Positions 17,559 through 27,434 of a stretch of DNA of 31,338 bases are shown here, piece after piece. Each line of letters opens with the position of its first letter. Position 1 is the first letter of the stretch. The notes beneath the pieces were generated by a model, which was given only the letters and a program-made list of their open reading frames with translations, was not told the origin of the DNA and made no database searches. The DNA is from an uncultured Bacteroides sp. (GTDB lineage: Bacteria > Bacteroidota > Bacteroidia > Bacteroidales > Bacteroidaceae). Made by a program: the position numbers and the translations under genes. The stretch covers positions 1 to 31,338 of the forward strand of contig USSR01000009.1 in the NCBI GenBank assembly GCA_900557355.1, written 5' to 3'.

Positions 17559-17566
17559 CAAAATTA
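17559..17566 (-). promoter_or_regulatory. Candidate -7 element of the HTCS gene
   Basis: The minus strand reads TAATTTTG, a match to TAnnTTTG, 62 bases before the HTCS ATG. No clear -33 element was found. The HTCS-type direct repeats lie 58-88 bases upstream of it but in the opposite orientation, so autoregulation is possible but not shown. Confidence 0.45.
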
Positions 17567-17623
17567 GTTTTCTTTCTGCATAATTCTCCGATAAAATTAG
17601 ATATTTTAGGGCGAAATTGCAGA

Positions 17624-17654
17624 TTTGTACGGAAAATGCCACTCGTTTGTACGG
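17624..17654 (+). promoter_or_regulatory. Proposed HTCS operator of the susC1 operon (two direct repeats, 22-base period)
   Basis: TTTGTACGG occurs at 17624-17632 and 17646-17654, exactly 22 bases apart. The core TTGTACG is shared with the repeats in front of the enzyme operon, in the same orientation relative to transcription. The second copy ends 29 bases before the -7 element, against 30 in the other promoter. I found no other such pair in the window, though this was by eye. Confidence 0.75.
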
Positions 17655-17683
17655 TAAGTAGAGACGGACGGACGATTAGTGAC

Positions 17684-17691
17684 GAGATTTG
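17684..17691 (+). promoter_or_regulatory. -7-like element of the susC1 operon promoter
   Basis: GAGATTTG matches TAnnTTTG except at the first T, so the match is imperfect. It lies 30 bases before the susC1 ATG, exactly the same distance as in the enzyme operon promoter, which is the main support. Transcription should start near 17698. A run of three GACG units at 17663-17674 lies where the -33 region would be. Confidence 0.6.
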
Positions 17692-17721
17692 CGTATCATT
17701 TTAATCGTAAATTTAATAATC

Positions 17722-20700
17722 ATGAAAATGCATGTACCAGAAAGCAAACGAATCATGTCGTTATTGATCATGCTGCTAACTACATCTTTTGTCTTCGCCC
17801 AAGTTACCGTCACAGGTAATGTTCGAGATGAAAGAGGAGATGAAGTCATTGGAGCTACCGTATTACTGATCGGTAGCCAGCACGGAGTGATCACAGATGT
17901 TGACGGGAATTTCAAGCTGAATGTTCCCAATGCAAAAACAGCCGTTTTACAAATTTCGTATGTCGGCTATGAAACACAAAAAATTGCCCTTAAAGGCAAG
18001 ACTAAAATCAGTGTAACCTTGGCAGAAGTAGCCAATGCACTGAACGAAGTCATGGTAGTGGCATACGGTACGCAGAAAAAAGAGACACTGACAGGTGCTA
18101 TCTCTTCTGTTAAAACCGACGGACTGCTCCGTTCTCCCAATGCAAGTATTGCAAGTTCACTAGCCGGACAAGTAACCGGATTATCTTCTGTCTCTACCAG
18201 CGGACAACCCGGAAAAGAAGATCCTTCTATTTATATCCGTGGAGTAGGCTCGTTGACAGAAGGTGCTTCTTCTCCTCTTATACTGGTAGACGGAGTAGAA
18301 CGTTCATTCTTCCAGATGGACCCGAACGAAATAGAAAGTGTCACGGTATTGAAGGACGCATCGGCAACAGCTGTATTCGGAGTACGCGGTGCCAATGGTG
18401 TTATCCTGGTAACCACCCGTCGTGGTCAGGAAGGAAAGGCTACAATCTCTATCACTTCTTCCGTCGGTGTCCAACAACCTACCCGTATATTAAAGATGGC
18501 AGACAGCTACACTTACGCCACCTTATTTAATGAAATGAATGATAATGACGGAAAAAGCAAACATACTTTCGATGACTATGCACTGGAACGCTTCCGTCTG
18601 GGTGACGACCCCATCATGTATCCGAATATGAACTGGAGAAAATATATCATGAAAAACTCGTCCATACAGACACAGCACAACCTGAACATAAGTGGAGGAA
18701 CTGACCGCGTGCGTTACTTCATTTCCATGGGCTTTTTATGGCAGGACGGACTTTTCCGACAATTTAAAGAACTGGATTACAATAATAATTATAGCTATAC
18801 CCGATATAACTACCGTGGCAACCTCGACCTTGACATCACTAAGTCTACGTTGCTGAAAGTTGGCTTGGGAGGTATCGTCGGTATCACTCACGAACCGAAT
18901 GACCAGGATTATCCTTACGGATTATTCTCTCTCATCAATATGGCACAGCCATTCAACAGCCCGGGTATCATAGACGGCAAACTTGTACTGACCGACCCGG
19001 GAAAATATGACGGCGTCCTGATGGACAACAATGCACTGGGACGTTACTATGGACAAGGATATGACCAGGCAACCAGCAATACCATGAATATGGACTTGCA
19101 ATTAACCCAAAAGCTTGATTTCATCACGAAAGGATTATCCGTAGAAGTGAAAGGGGCCTATAATACTTATTATGTGTTTAAACAGAAACGCTATGGCTCG
19201 GTAGAAACCTATACTCCGTATTACCAATCGGCTTTGGAAAGTCCGGGACTTGATATCAATGATCCATCTTACAACAAAACGATTGTCTATCGTGTATCCG
19301 GCCAGAACAAACGCTTGAGCTACAGTGAAGATAACAACACAAGAGGGCGTGACTGGTACTTTGAAGCAAGTTTGCGTTATAACCGTAAATTCGGCGGACA
19401 CAATGTCGGAGGACTTTTACTGTATAATCAAAGCAAAAAATACTACCCCAAAACTTTCACGGAAGTACCCACCGCTTACGTAGGATTAGTGGGACGCCTG
19501 ACTTATGATTACAAATCCCGTTATGTAGGTGAATTCAATTTCGGATACAACGGTTCCGAGAACTTTGCACCGGAGAAACGTTTTGGTTTCTTCCCTTCCG
19601 GTTCTATCGGTTATGTAATCTCTGAAGAAGCATTCATGAAAAAACAGAAAGTAGTGGATTACTTGAAACTGCGCGCTTCCATCGGTCTGGTAGGTAATGA
19701 CAATATCAGCGACAATCGTTTCCTTTATCTATCCAACTCCTGGCTGGTAGACCAGCTACCCAGTGAAAAAGATTACTGGAACGCTTACAAGAATGGCTAC
19801 AATTTCGGTTTTAATAATGGCAACATGATAAAAGGAGCAATTGAAAGTCGTATCGGTAATCCAAATGTCAGTTGGGAAACAGCTTTGAAGCAAAACTATG
19901 GTATTGATGTCAACTTCCTCAACAATCGTCTGAAGGTTAGTGCCGACATTTTCTTCGAAGACCGGAAAGATATTCTCATTAAAAGACAGACTATTCCTAT
20001 CACTACCAATCTGACAAGCGACAACTTGCCGGTAGTAAATATGGGACGTGTCAAAAACCATGGATATGAAATAGATCTGAAATGGGAAGATGTCATTAAA
20101 GGCAAACTTCACTACTATATCAACGCCAATGTTTCCTATAACAGAAACAAGATTATCTTCCAGGATGAAGTGGAACCCAACGAGCCCTACCAATGGAGAA
20201 CCGGACAACCCGTCGGAACTATTTTCGGCTACGTAGCAGACGGATTCTACAATGACAGCGATTTTGAGAATGGCAAACTAAAAGAAGGACTTCCGAAACC
20301 AACCATGGATGTATCTCCGGGTGATGTGAAGTATACCGATTTGAACGGCGACGGTCTAATTACTGATGACGACCAGCGTGCCATTGGTAATCCTACACGT
20401 CCTGCCTACACCTGGGGGTTGAACTATGGAGCGGACTATAAAGGCTTTTTCTTCTCCATGAACTGGACGGCTGCCACGGAACGTTCACTGGTTCTTGACT
20501 ATTTCTTCCGTAAACCATTCGGAAACAATGCCAACAATGCCCTGATGCAGTTCCATGCAGATAACCGCTGGACACCGGCAACAGCAGAAACTGCCACCGT
20601 ACCGCGTTTTGCCACCAAGTCAATGGATTACAATAGTTACACCTCTTCTTTATGGGTGAAGAACGGGAACTTCTTGAAATTGAAAACACTTACAATCGGA

Positions 20701-20886
20701 TATAACTTCAAAGAACGGAAAGCACTCAAGAAACTGGGAATATCTCAATTAGGTATCAAATTTAGCGGATACAATTTGTTGACTTTCGACAGTTTCAAAA
20801 TTATGGATCCGGAATGTACACCGGGGCTGACTGACTCTTATCCGATTATTAAAATCTATAATATAGGAATAAACTTAACTTTCTAA
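17722..20886 (+). CDS. SusC-like TonB-dependent outer-membrane transporter (first of two)
   Basis: A 1054-residue TonB-dependent barrel that imports oligosaccharides with its SusD partner. A signal peptide ends at FVFAQ (about 27). A regulatory-like beta-sandwich follows (about 28-103), then a TonB-box-like segment NEVMVVAYGTQKK (108-120), the plug domain with VDGVERS and the SusC signature VTVLKDASATAVFGVRGANG, and the barrel, ending in an aromatic-terminated strand (NLTF). The start is ATG 17722. The in-frame TTG at 17689 lies inside the -7 element and before the likely transcription start, so it is rejected. It is the first gene of the plus-strand operon, followed after 13 bases by its susD. 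Control by the HTCS is inferred from the operator. Confidence 0.96.
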   Translation: MKMHVPESKRIMSLLIMLLTTSFVFAQVTVTGNVRDERGDEVIGATVLLIGSQHGVITDVDGNFKLNVPNAKTAVLQISYVGYETQKIALKGKTKISVTLAEVANALNEVMVVAYGTQKKETLTGAISSVKTDGLLRSPNASIASSLAGQVTGLSSVSTSGQPGKEDPSIYIRGVGSLTEGASSPLILVDGVERSFFQMDPNEIESVTVLKDASATAVFGVRGANGVILVTTRRGQEGKATISITSSVGVQQPTRILKMADSYTYATLFNEMNDNDGKSKHTFDDYALERFRLGDDPIMYPNMNWRKYIMKNSSIQTQHNLNISGGTDRVRYFISMGFLWQDGLFRQFKELDYNNNYSYTRYNYRGNLDLDITKSTLLKVGLGGIVGITHEPNDQDYPYGLFSLINMAQPFNSPGIIDGKLVLTDPGKYDGVLMDNNALGRYYGQGYDQATSNTMNMDLQLTQKLDFITKGLSVEVKGAYNTYYVFKQKRYGSVETYTPYYQSALESPGLDINDPSYNKTIVYRVSGQNKRLSYSEDNNTRGRDWYFEASLRYNRKFGGHNVGGLLLYNQSKKYYPKTFTEVPTAYVGLVGRLTYDYKSRYVGEFNFGYNGSENFAPEKRFGFFPSGSIGYVISEEAFMKKQKVVDYLKLRASIGLVGNDNISDNRFLYLSNSWLVDQLPSEKDYWNAYKNGYNFGFNNGNMIKGAIESRIGNPNVSWETALKQNYGIDVNFLNNRLKVSADIFFEDRKDILIKRQTIPITTNLTSDNLPVVNMGRVKNHGYEIDLKWEDVIKGKLHYYINANVSYNRNKIIFQDEVEPNEPYQWRTGQPVGTIFGYVADGFYNDSDFENGKLKEGLPKPTMDVSPGDVKYTDLNGDGLITDDDQRAIGNPTRPAYTWGLNYGADYKGFFFSMNWTAATERSLVLDYFFRKPFGNNANNALMQFHADNRWTPATAETATVPRFATKSMDYNSYTSSLWVKNGNFLKLKTLTIGYNFKERKALKKLGISQLGIKFSGYNLLTFDSFKIMDPECTPGLTDSYPIIKIYNIGINLTF

Positions 20887-20899
20887 GCCATCTAAAATC

Positions 20900-22696
20900 A
20901 TGAAAAGAAGAAACCTATTACATACAGGCATTGCAGCCGTACTACTATTGTCGACAGGTGCATGCGAGGACTTCAAATTCGGGAATGCTTTTCTTGACAA
21001 GCCGTTCACCACAGACATTACGATCGATACGGTATATGCACATAAAGTTTATGCCGAGCAGGCACTAGCCGAAGTATACCGTTCGCTACCCGACTATCTG
21101 CCCTCCGGCGGAAGATTATGCTGGGGTATACTGGAAGGCATGACTGACTTGGGAGATGCAATCAAGCCCAATGGAATACGCTCTTACTATACGGGAAATG
21201 TCAGTTCATCAACCGGCGATATGCCTTATATACTTTATGAAGGAACTTCAAGTCCTTCTTTCGGTATGTCTCCTATGACGGGAATCCGAAAAGCTTATAT
21301 CTTTTTGGAAAATGTAGACCGGGTACCGGATATGACAGAACGCGAGAAGAGTATCCGAAAAGCGGAAGCAAAGATGATTATAGCTTTCCATTATTCCCAG
21401 ATGTTACGCCACTTCGGAGGAATGCCTTGGATTGACCACTCCTATCTTCCCGAAGATGACATGACAACCACGCGTATGACTGTGGAGGAAACCGTACAAA
21501 AGATAATCGGATTATTGGATGAAGTAGCAAGAATACTTCCGTGGAAAGTAAATGCAGCCGACGAAGGCAGAATGACAGCCGCCGGAGCGTTAGCTTTGAA
21601 ATCACGCGTCCTGCTATTTGCCGCCAGTCCTTTATTCAACAATGAAAAGCCTTTTATGGCTGGAGAAGCTGCCGACAAACAGTATGTATGGTATGGGAAT
21701 TATGCGGAATCCCGCTGGCAGGACGCATTGGATGCCGGACTGGAAATGCTTCGGGCAAACCGGGAGAACAATAACTTCTACCAACTGGTAAACACCGGAA
21801 AACCGAGGGAAGACTTTGTTTCTGCCTACTTTGACCGTTATAATGGCGAAGTGCTTATCTCCTCGCACCGTTGGACCAATTACACCATAGGCACCAATTC
21901 TTTCGGAGAATTGCTTTATGGTATGGGTGGAGCCAGTGCCAACTATGCCGATATGTTTGAAATGGCAGACGGAACCCCGTTTGACTGGAACAATCCAGTA
22001 CACAAAGCACATCCTTTCTTCGATGCACAAGGAAATCCGGTACGTGATATTCGTATGTACGAAACTCTCTATGTAAACGGCGATCAGTTCCGGGGACGTG
22101 AACTCCGTATTGCCAAAGGAGAAAGTGAAGGATGCGATGACATCTCTCCCGTACTGTTCCGTCTAACCTACAACGGATATGGTATGCGCAAGTTCCAACG
22201 CGACAGAGCCGATGAAGTGAATGGAAAGTTCTATTCCTGCCCATTGATCCGCCTGCCTGAAATCTATCTGAATATTGCCGAAGCAATGAATGAACTGGGA
22301 AAAGCAACCACGAAAGATGAATTCGGAAATGATGCATACGATTATATCAACATGGTCCGTAACCGAGTCAATATGCCAGATCTGACAACAGCCAAGGCTG
22401 CTCCCGGAAGAGAACTGCGTGAAGCTATCCTGCACGAACGTGCCATCGAATTCGGCTATGAAGAGGTACGTTATTTCGACCTGACACGCTGGAAACGCGA
22501 TGATTTATTCAAGACTCCTATCGAACGTCTTTTTATCACGAAAGACAGTCAGGGAGTTTTCACCTACACCAAAGACAGAAAAGTGTATAACGAAAGAGGT
22601 TGGATAAAGAACTGGAGCGACCGTTACTTCTTGATTCCTATTCCTTTGGAGGAAATCAACAAGAAATACGGACTGGTACAGAATCCCGGATGGTAA
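20900..22696 (+). CDS. SusD-like surface glycan-binding lipoprotein (first of two)
   Basis: This 598-residue lipoprotein forms the lid of the SusC1 transporter and binds glycan at the cell surface. The signal peptide ends in LLSTGAC, with the lipid cysteine near residue 22, followed by ED. SusD-family features include an N-terminal helical (TPR-like) region containing MIIAFHYSQMLRHFGGMPW, ALKSRVLLFAASPLF, the EIYLNIAEAMNELG helix, and the C-terminal ending FLIPIPLEEINKKYGLVQNPGW-type signature at the very end. It starts 13 bases after susC1 and is the expected partner. It has no obvious defect. The ligand cannot be read from sequence. Confidence 0.95.
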   Translation: MKRRNLLHTGIAAVLLLSTGACEDFKFGNAFLDKPFTTDITIDTVYAHKVYAEQALAEVYRSLPDYLPSGGRLCWGILEGMTDLGDAIKPNGIRSYYTGNVSSSTGDMPYILYEGTSSPSFGMSPMTGIRKAYIFLENVDRVPDMTEREKSIRKAEAKMIIAFHYSQMLRHFGGMPWIDHSYLPEDDMTTTRMTVEETVQKIIGLLDEVARILPWKVNAADEGRMTAAGALALKSRVLLFAASPLFNNEKPFMAGEAADKQYVWYGNYAESRWQDALDAGLEMLRANRENNNFYQLVNTGKPREDFVSAYFDRYNGEVLISSHRWTNYTIGTNSFGELLYGMGGASANYADMFEMADGTPFDWNNPVHKAHPFFDAQGNPVRDIRMYETLYVNGDQFRGRELRIAKGESEGCDDISPVLFRLTYNGYGMRKFQRDRADEVNGKFYSCPLIRLPEIYLNIAEAMNELGKATTKDEFGNDAYDYINMVRNRVNMPDLTTAKAAPGRELREAILHERAIEFGYEEVRYFDLTRWKRDDLFKTPIERLFITKDSQGVFTYTKDRKVYNERGWIKNWSDRYFLIPIPLEEINKKYGLVQNPGW

Positions 22697-22731
22697 TAAA
22701 CAATAAAAAGACAAATTTAAATCGAAAACGT

Positions 22732-25707
22732 ATGAAACGTAAATATATAGTAATCAGTATGGCTTTACTATCTGCTGTGTCTACCTGGGCACAGGAGATA
22801 ACAGGGACAGTGACAGATGCCTTAGGCTCACCTGTTGCAGGTGCTAAGGTACATCTGGTCAACACTCCGAACATCTCTGCCATCACTGACCGGAATGGAG
22901 TATTTGTATTGAATGGAGAAGAAGGTGACTGGATGGTAGTTTCCTATGCCGATGCCATTGGCAAACGAATCAGGGCTACCGGAAAATCTATTCAGATAAA
23001 ACTGGATCCGCAGGACAGAATAGTCAATATGGGAATGGCAAACCGTACCACAGACCGGCAAACGCAAGCTATATCTATTGTCACTGCAGAAGAACTCGAA
23101 AAAAACGCAACTCCCAATTCTTTTAACGCTCTCTATGGATTGGTTCCCGGACTGGAAGTAATGCAACGTACCGGCTGGACCCAGAACCCCACGACTTTGC
23201 TACGCGGCAGCGATAATCCCTTGATTGTGGTAGACGGTTTTCCACGTCCTATCGAATGTCTCAACACGGTAGAAATAGAATCGGTGACCGTACTCAAAGA
23301 CGGACCAGCTACCGCTCTTTGGGGAGCCCGCGGAGCTAATGGGGTGATTCTCGTAACTACAAAGCGAGGACAATATAACACCAAAATGCAGGTGAACGTC
23401 AACTATAAATACGGGATGGACTTCCCCATCAACCAACCGGAATTTGCCAATGGCTATGAATATGCAGCAGCCTTGAATGAAGCCTTGTACTATGACGGAC
23501 TGGAAATGCAATATACCCGCAACGAACTGGACGCTTTCAAAAACGGCAGCAACCGGGATTTGTATGCTAACTCTGACTGGCTTGGCGAAGGATTGAGAAA
23601 ACATACCGTCAACAACCAGCTCGACATCAACTTCCGTGGAGGAGGAAAAAACTTACGTTACTACACGATGCTAAGTTATAAGAACGACTACGGAATATTG
23701 AACGACAAGTATGCCAAATACTCCGACCGTTATTCTGCACAGATGAGAAAATACGAACTGGACCTGCGAATGAATATTGATATTGACATCACTCCTTCCA
23801 CACTTGCACAACTGACCATGCTGGGTTCATTGCGGGAACGAAAACGTCCGGCAACTTATGAGGGCAATCTCTTCCAAGGACTGTTCAATACTCCTTCCGG
23901 TGCTTTCCCGGTGAAAACCTCTAATGGAATTTGGGGCAGCAACTCTGTATTAAAAGACAATCCGCTTGCCCGTATTGCAGACATCGGTTATTTCAAAGAA
24001 AATCCCAGAATGTTGCAGGCAGACATGAGAATCCGGCAGGATTTGTCATCGCTGACTCCGGGACTTAGTGCTGAAGTAGCTGTTGCGTACGATAATAATG
24101 CAGTATTTAAAGAACAGGGAAGCAAAAACTTTCAGTATGCAGTCAACACACCGGTAGTCAATGTTGTCACCGGGGAAAAAGAAGCCATGTCTGAAGTGTA
24201 TGGAGACAACAGTGCACTGACTGTCAGTTGCTGGGGAATGACCGAGCAATATATCAACGCTAGTCTGGAAGCTCAAGTCAAGTATGACCGCATGTTCGGA
24301 AAGCATGGAGTAAGCGCCACCGCCCTGTATCGGCAGGAGTCGGAAAGGGCATTGGGAGCCAATAATGCGTACAAACGTATGTATATCACAGGCATGGCAG
24401 GATATAATTACAACAATACATACCTGCTGGATGTGGTGTTCAACCAATACGGTACTAGCGTATTGCCCGAAGGTGATAAGTTCCGCAGTTATCCGGCAGT
24501 ATCGGCAGCCTGGGTGTTATCCAACGAATCATTCATGAAAAAAATGACTGCTGTAAATCTTTTGAAGATTCGTGCTTCTTACGGACGTGCCGGATGGGAC
24601 CAGATTCCCTACGGACTTACTCAACAATACTATATCTGGGGCGGACAGTACTACTTTGGCGATGCCAATAACGTGGCCAGCGGTAACAAAGAAGATAAAC
24701 TGGCTATGAACAACCTGACTCTCGAAGTTTCCGACAAATACAATGTAGGAATAGATATGCGTCTCTTTAACAAATTAAGTGTCACATTAGACGCCTTCCT
24801 CGACAAAAGAAGCAATATACTGATTGGAGCAAACAACCTGATTTCTTCTGCCATCGGTATCAGTGTACCCCAACAAAATGCCGGTAAAGAAGAAAAGAAA
24901 GGACTGGAAGTAAGTATGGAATGGAAAGATTATAGCCGCAAAGACTTTCATTATTATGTAGGAGCCAATCTGACATATATCAAAACCAAAGTCGTAGAAA
25001 ACGGAGAAGGTTATAAGCCTTGGAGTTATTTGTCAGGCAAAGGACTAGCTATCGGACAAATATTTGGTCTGGAAGCAATCGGTTATTTCCGCGATGAGGC
25101 AGATATTGCGAATAGTCCGAAGCAACAATTTTCGGAAGTACGCCCGGGGGATGTGAAATATAAAGATATGAACAACGATGGTATTATCGACGATAATGAC
25201 AAGCATGCCATCGGATATTCAAGTAGTATTCCCGAGATCTATTGTGGTATCCGCCTTGGATTTGAGTACAAAGGCTTCGGAGTAGACGCTTTGTTCCAAG
25301 GAGCGACACGTTTCAGCAAAATGCTGAATACAAGTAGTGTGTATTGGCCATTACGCAATAATACCAACATATCCAATTGGTATCTGCACGATAAGATCCG
25401 CTGGACGGAAGAAACAAAAGATATAGCCAATGTACCCCGTTTGTCAACGCTGAACAATGCCAATAACTTCCAAAACAGTACACAATGGCTGGTAAATGGT
25501 GAATACCTGAAACTGCGTAACCTGAATGTATATTACGACCTGCCGAAAAACTGGATATCGAAAATCAAGCTGGAACAATGCCGCATCTTCGCCAGTGCGA
25601 ACAATGTTTTTTCGCTCGATCATGTCAAATACATGAACTGCGAAGATTTCAGCGTCAACTACCCGGATATGTTCTCTGTCTATTTCGGAGCCAGTATTAA
25701 ATTCTAA
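22732..25707 (+). CDS. SusC-like TonB-dependent outer-membrane transporter (second of two)
   Basis: A 991-residue SusC-family transporter. A signal peptide ends at STWAQ (about 21), followed by a short regulatory-like domain (EITGTVTDALGSPVAGAKV onward to about 90). The usual EVVVVGYGTQ-like TonB-box region is replaced by DRIVNMGMANRTTDRQTQA (about 95-113), so how it contacts TonB is less clear. The plug (VDGFPRP, VTVLKDGPATALWGARGANG) and barrel are normal, ending in ASIKF. An in-frame upstream ATG at 22600 would overlap susD1 by about 100 bases and bury the signal peptide, so 22732 is preferred. It follows susD1 by 35 bases and precedes susD2 by 13. A second transporter may import a different fragment of the same polymer. 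Confidence 0.94.
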   Translation: MKRKYIVISMALLSAVSTWAQEITGTVTDALGSPVAGAKVHLVNTPNISAITDRNGVFVLNGEEGDWMVVSYADAIGKRIRATGKSIQIKLDPQDRIVNMGMANRTTDRQTQAISIVTAEELEKNATPNSFNALYGLVPGLEVMQRTGWTQNPTTLLRGSDNPLIVVDGFPRPIECLNTVEIESVTVLKDGPATALWGARGANGVILVTTKRGQYNTKMQVNVNYKYGMDFPINQPEFANGYEYAAALNEALYYDGLEMQYTRNELDAFKNGSNRDLYANSDWLGEGLRKHTVNNQLDINFRGGGKNLRYYTMLSYKNDYGILNDKYAKYSDRYSAQMRKYELDLRMNIDIDITPSTLAQLTMLGSLRERKRPATYEGNLFQGLFNTPSGAFPVKTSNGIWGSNSVLKDNPLARIADIGYFKENPRMLQADMRIRQDLSSLTPGLSAEVAVAYDNNAVFKEQGSKNFQYAVNTPVVNVVTGEKEAMSEVYGDNSALTVSCWGMTEQYINASLEAQVKYDRMFGKHGVSATALYRQESERALGANNAYKRMYITGMAGYNYNNTYLLDVVFNQYGTSVLPEGDKFRSYPAVSAAWVLSNESFMKKMTAVNLLKIRASYGRAGWDQIPYGLTQQYYIWGGQYYFGDANNVASGNKEDKLAMNNLTLEVSDKYNVGIDMRLFNKLSVTLDAFLDKRSNILIGANNLISSAIGISVPQQNAGKEEKKGLEVSMEWKDYSRKDFHYYVGANLTYIKTKVVENGEGYKPWSYLSGKGLAIGQIFGLEAIGYFRDEADIANSPKQQFSEVRPGDVKYKDMNNDGIIDDNDKHAIGYSSSIPEIYCGIRLGFEYKGFGVDALFQGATRFSKMLNTSSVYWPLRNNTNISNWYLHDKIRWTEETKDIANVPRLSTLNNANNFQNSTQWLVNGEYLKLRNLNVYYDLPKNWISKIKLEQCRIFASANNVFSLDHVKYMNCEDFSVNYPDMFSVYFGASIKF

Positions 25708-25720
25708 TATCGAAAGCATT

Positions 25721-27382
25721 ATGAAACTAACTAAATATATCACAACAGCTTGCATAGCAGCTCTCTTCACCGGATGCGATTATCTGGATTTCGATGAAAC
25801 CACCGGAATGACAAAAGAAGAAATGTACTCCTATTTCGGCAACGTAACAAGCCTGTCTACTTTTGTTTACTCTCAATTACCACAAGACTTCGGTGCAATA
25901 GGAGACGCGCTAAGGGATGCCGCAACAGACAACGCTGTATACACTTGGAATCAAAGCAGCGTATATAATGTATATAATGGAACTTGGAGCCCGCTCAAAA
26001 CGGTAGATGATGTATGGAGCAACTACTACACCGCTATCCGTGAAGCCAATTCATTCCTGGAGAACTATTCGCTCGAGGTACTGGAACGTTTCAAATGGAA
26101 TGTGGATTACGAGATTGATGTGGAAAAAGCTAAAATGCGCGTACATGAAGTACGCGCCCTCCGTGCTTTCTTCTATTTGGAACTAGCCAAACGTTATGGT
26201 GATATCCCCCTGTTGACACGCACTTATCAAATAGATGAGATTAATTCCGTAGAAAAGACTCCGTTTGACAAAGTGATTGATTTCATTGTCGATGAATGTG
26301 ACAAGGCAGCACCGGAATTGCCTGTCAGCTACAAAGATTTCTATAATGAGACCGGACGGGCTACACGAGGAATGGCCATGTCCGTCAAGGCACGCGCTTT
26401 ATTGTACGCAGCCAGCAAACTACACAATCCTTCTCACGACACTGACAAATGGAAGAAAGCGGCCAAAGCTTCTTATGACATTATTAAAACGGGATGGTAC
26501 ACTTTACCCAATATTGATGTGGATCCTTTGTATGACGTGAACGGAGGAAACGTAGTTCTCAACTCGTCCCAACTGATTTTTGAACGTCGTAACAATGACG
26601 ACAATGCTTTCGAATCAAGAAACCTTCCAATCGGTTTCGAGAACGGAAACAGTGGCAACACTCCAACACAAAACCTGGTCGATGCTTACGAAATGGCGGA
26701 CGGCACTCCGTTCAGCTGGGAAAATGCCAAACATGCATCCAAACCATACTCCGAACGCGATCCGCGTTTCTACAAAGCGATCCTTTACAATGAAGCTTCC
26801 TTCATGGGTACCAAAATAGAAACATTCGAAGGTGGCAGAAATGCATCACCCATTACGGGAGCCACACTGACCGGATATTATCTACGCAAATATATGAATG
26901 AAACAGTTTCGCTGTCTCCAACCAATCCGATCAAGAAGCCTCATCACTTCATCCTGTTCAGATATGCAGAGACATTGCTGAACTATGCAGAAGCCATGAA
27001 CGAACTTGGCGGACCGGACTACACCTCCGATGCCGATGAGCTGCCGATGTCAGCACGCACAGCCCTGAATATGGTTCGTAGTGCGGCCAATATGCCTAAT
27101 ATTACGGACAATGGAGATGACTTCACCACTCGTCTGCGCAACGAACGCCGCATAGAACTTGCTTTTGAGGATCATCGTTTTTGGGACATCCGCCGCTGGA
27201 TGATCGGAGATGTAGTGAAAGATATCTATGGAGTAAAAATCACTAAAAAAGGATCAAAATACAGTTATACTCCGGTGAAGATACAGACACGCGTCTGGGA
27301 GGAAAAGATGAACCTTTATCCTATCGCTCAATCAGAGATTTATAAAAATGGCAACTTAACACAAAACGACGGCTGGGAGTAA
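25721..27382 (+). CDS. SusD-like surface glycan-binding lipoprotein (second of two)
   Basis: A 553-residue lipoprotein and expected partner of the second SusC. The lipobox ALFTGC places the lipid cysteine at residue 19, followed by DYLDFDE, an acidic stretch suited to surface export. SusD features include VHEVRALRAFFYLELAKRYGDIPLL, SVKARALLYAASKLHNP, RYAETLLNYAEAMNELGG, ALNMVRSAANMP, RNERRIELAFEDHRFWDIRRW, and an ending LYPIAQSEIYKNGNLTQNDGW. It starts 13 bases after susC2 and ends 52 bases before the GH16 gene. It is only distantly like the first SusD by eye, so the pairs are probably not a recent duplication. Confidence 0.95.
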   Translation: MKLTKYITTACIAALFTGCDYLDFDETTGMTKEEMYSYFGNVTSLSTFVYSQLPQDFGAIGDALRDAATDNAVYTWNQSSVYNVYNGTWSPLKTVDDVWSNYYTAIREANSFLENYSLEVLERFKWNVDYEIDVEKAKMRVHEVRALRAFFYLELAKRYGDIPLLTRTYQIDEINSVEKTPFDKVIDFIVDECDKAAPELPVSYKDFYNETGRATRGMAMSVKARALLYAASKLHNPSHDTDKWKKAAKASYDIIKTGWYTLPNIDVDPLYDVNGGNVVLNSSQLIFERRNNDDNAFESRNLPIGFENGNSGNTPTQNLVDAYEMADGTPFSWENAKHASKPYSERDPRFYKAILYNEASFMGTKIETFEGGRNASPITGATLTGYYLRKYMNETVSLSPTNPIKKPHHFILFRYAETLLNYAEAMNELGGPDYTSDADELPMSARTALNMVRSAANMPNITDNGDDFTTRLRNERRIELAFEDHRFWDIRRWMIGDVVKDIYGVKITKKGSKYSYTPVKIQTRVWEEKMNLYPIAQSEIYKNGNLTQNDGWE

Positions 27383-27434
27383 TGACTACTCCCGCTGTCT
27401 CCCCCTTATATTTTAATATTTAAAAGGAAAAGCT

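Noticed and set aside
17689..17721. Upstream TTG start adding 11 residues to the first SusC
   Set aside because: The TTG overlaps the proposed -7 element and precedes the likely transcription start; the ATG at 17722 gives a normal signal peptide.
21855..22337. 160-codon minus-strand frame inside the first susD
   Set aside because: It lies opposite conserved SusD coding sequence and is rich in His, Arg and Cys as shadows usually are.
22600..22731. Upstream ATG adding 44 residues to the second SusC
   Set aside because: It overlaps the 3' end of susD1 by about 100 bases and would place the signal peptide internally.
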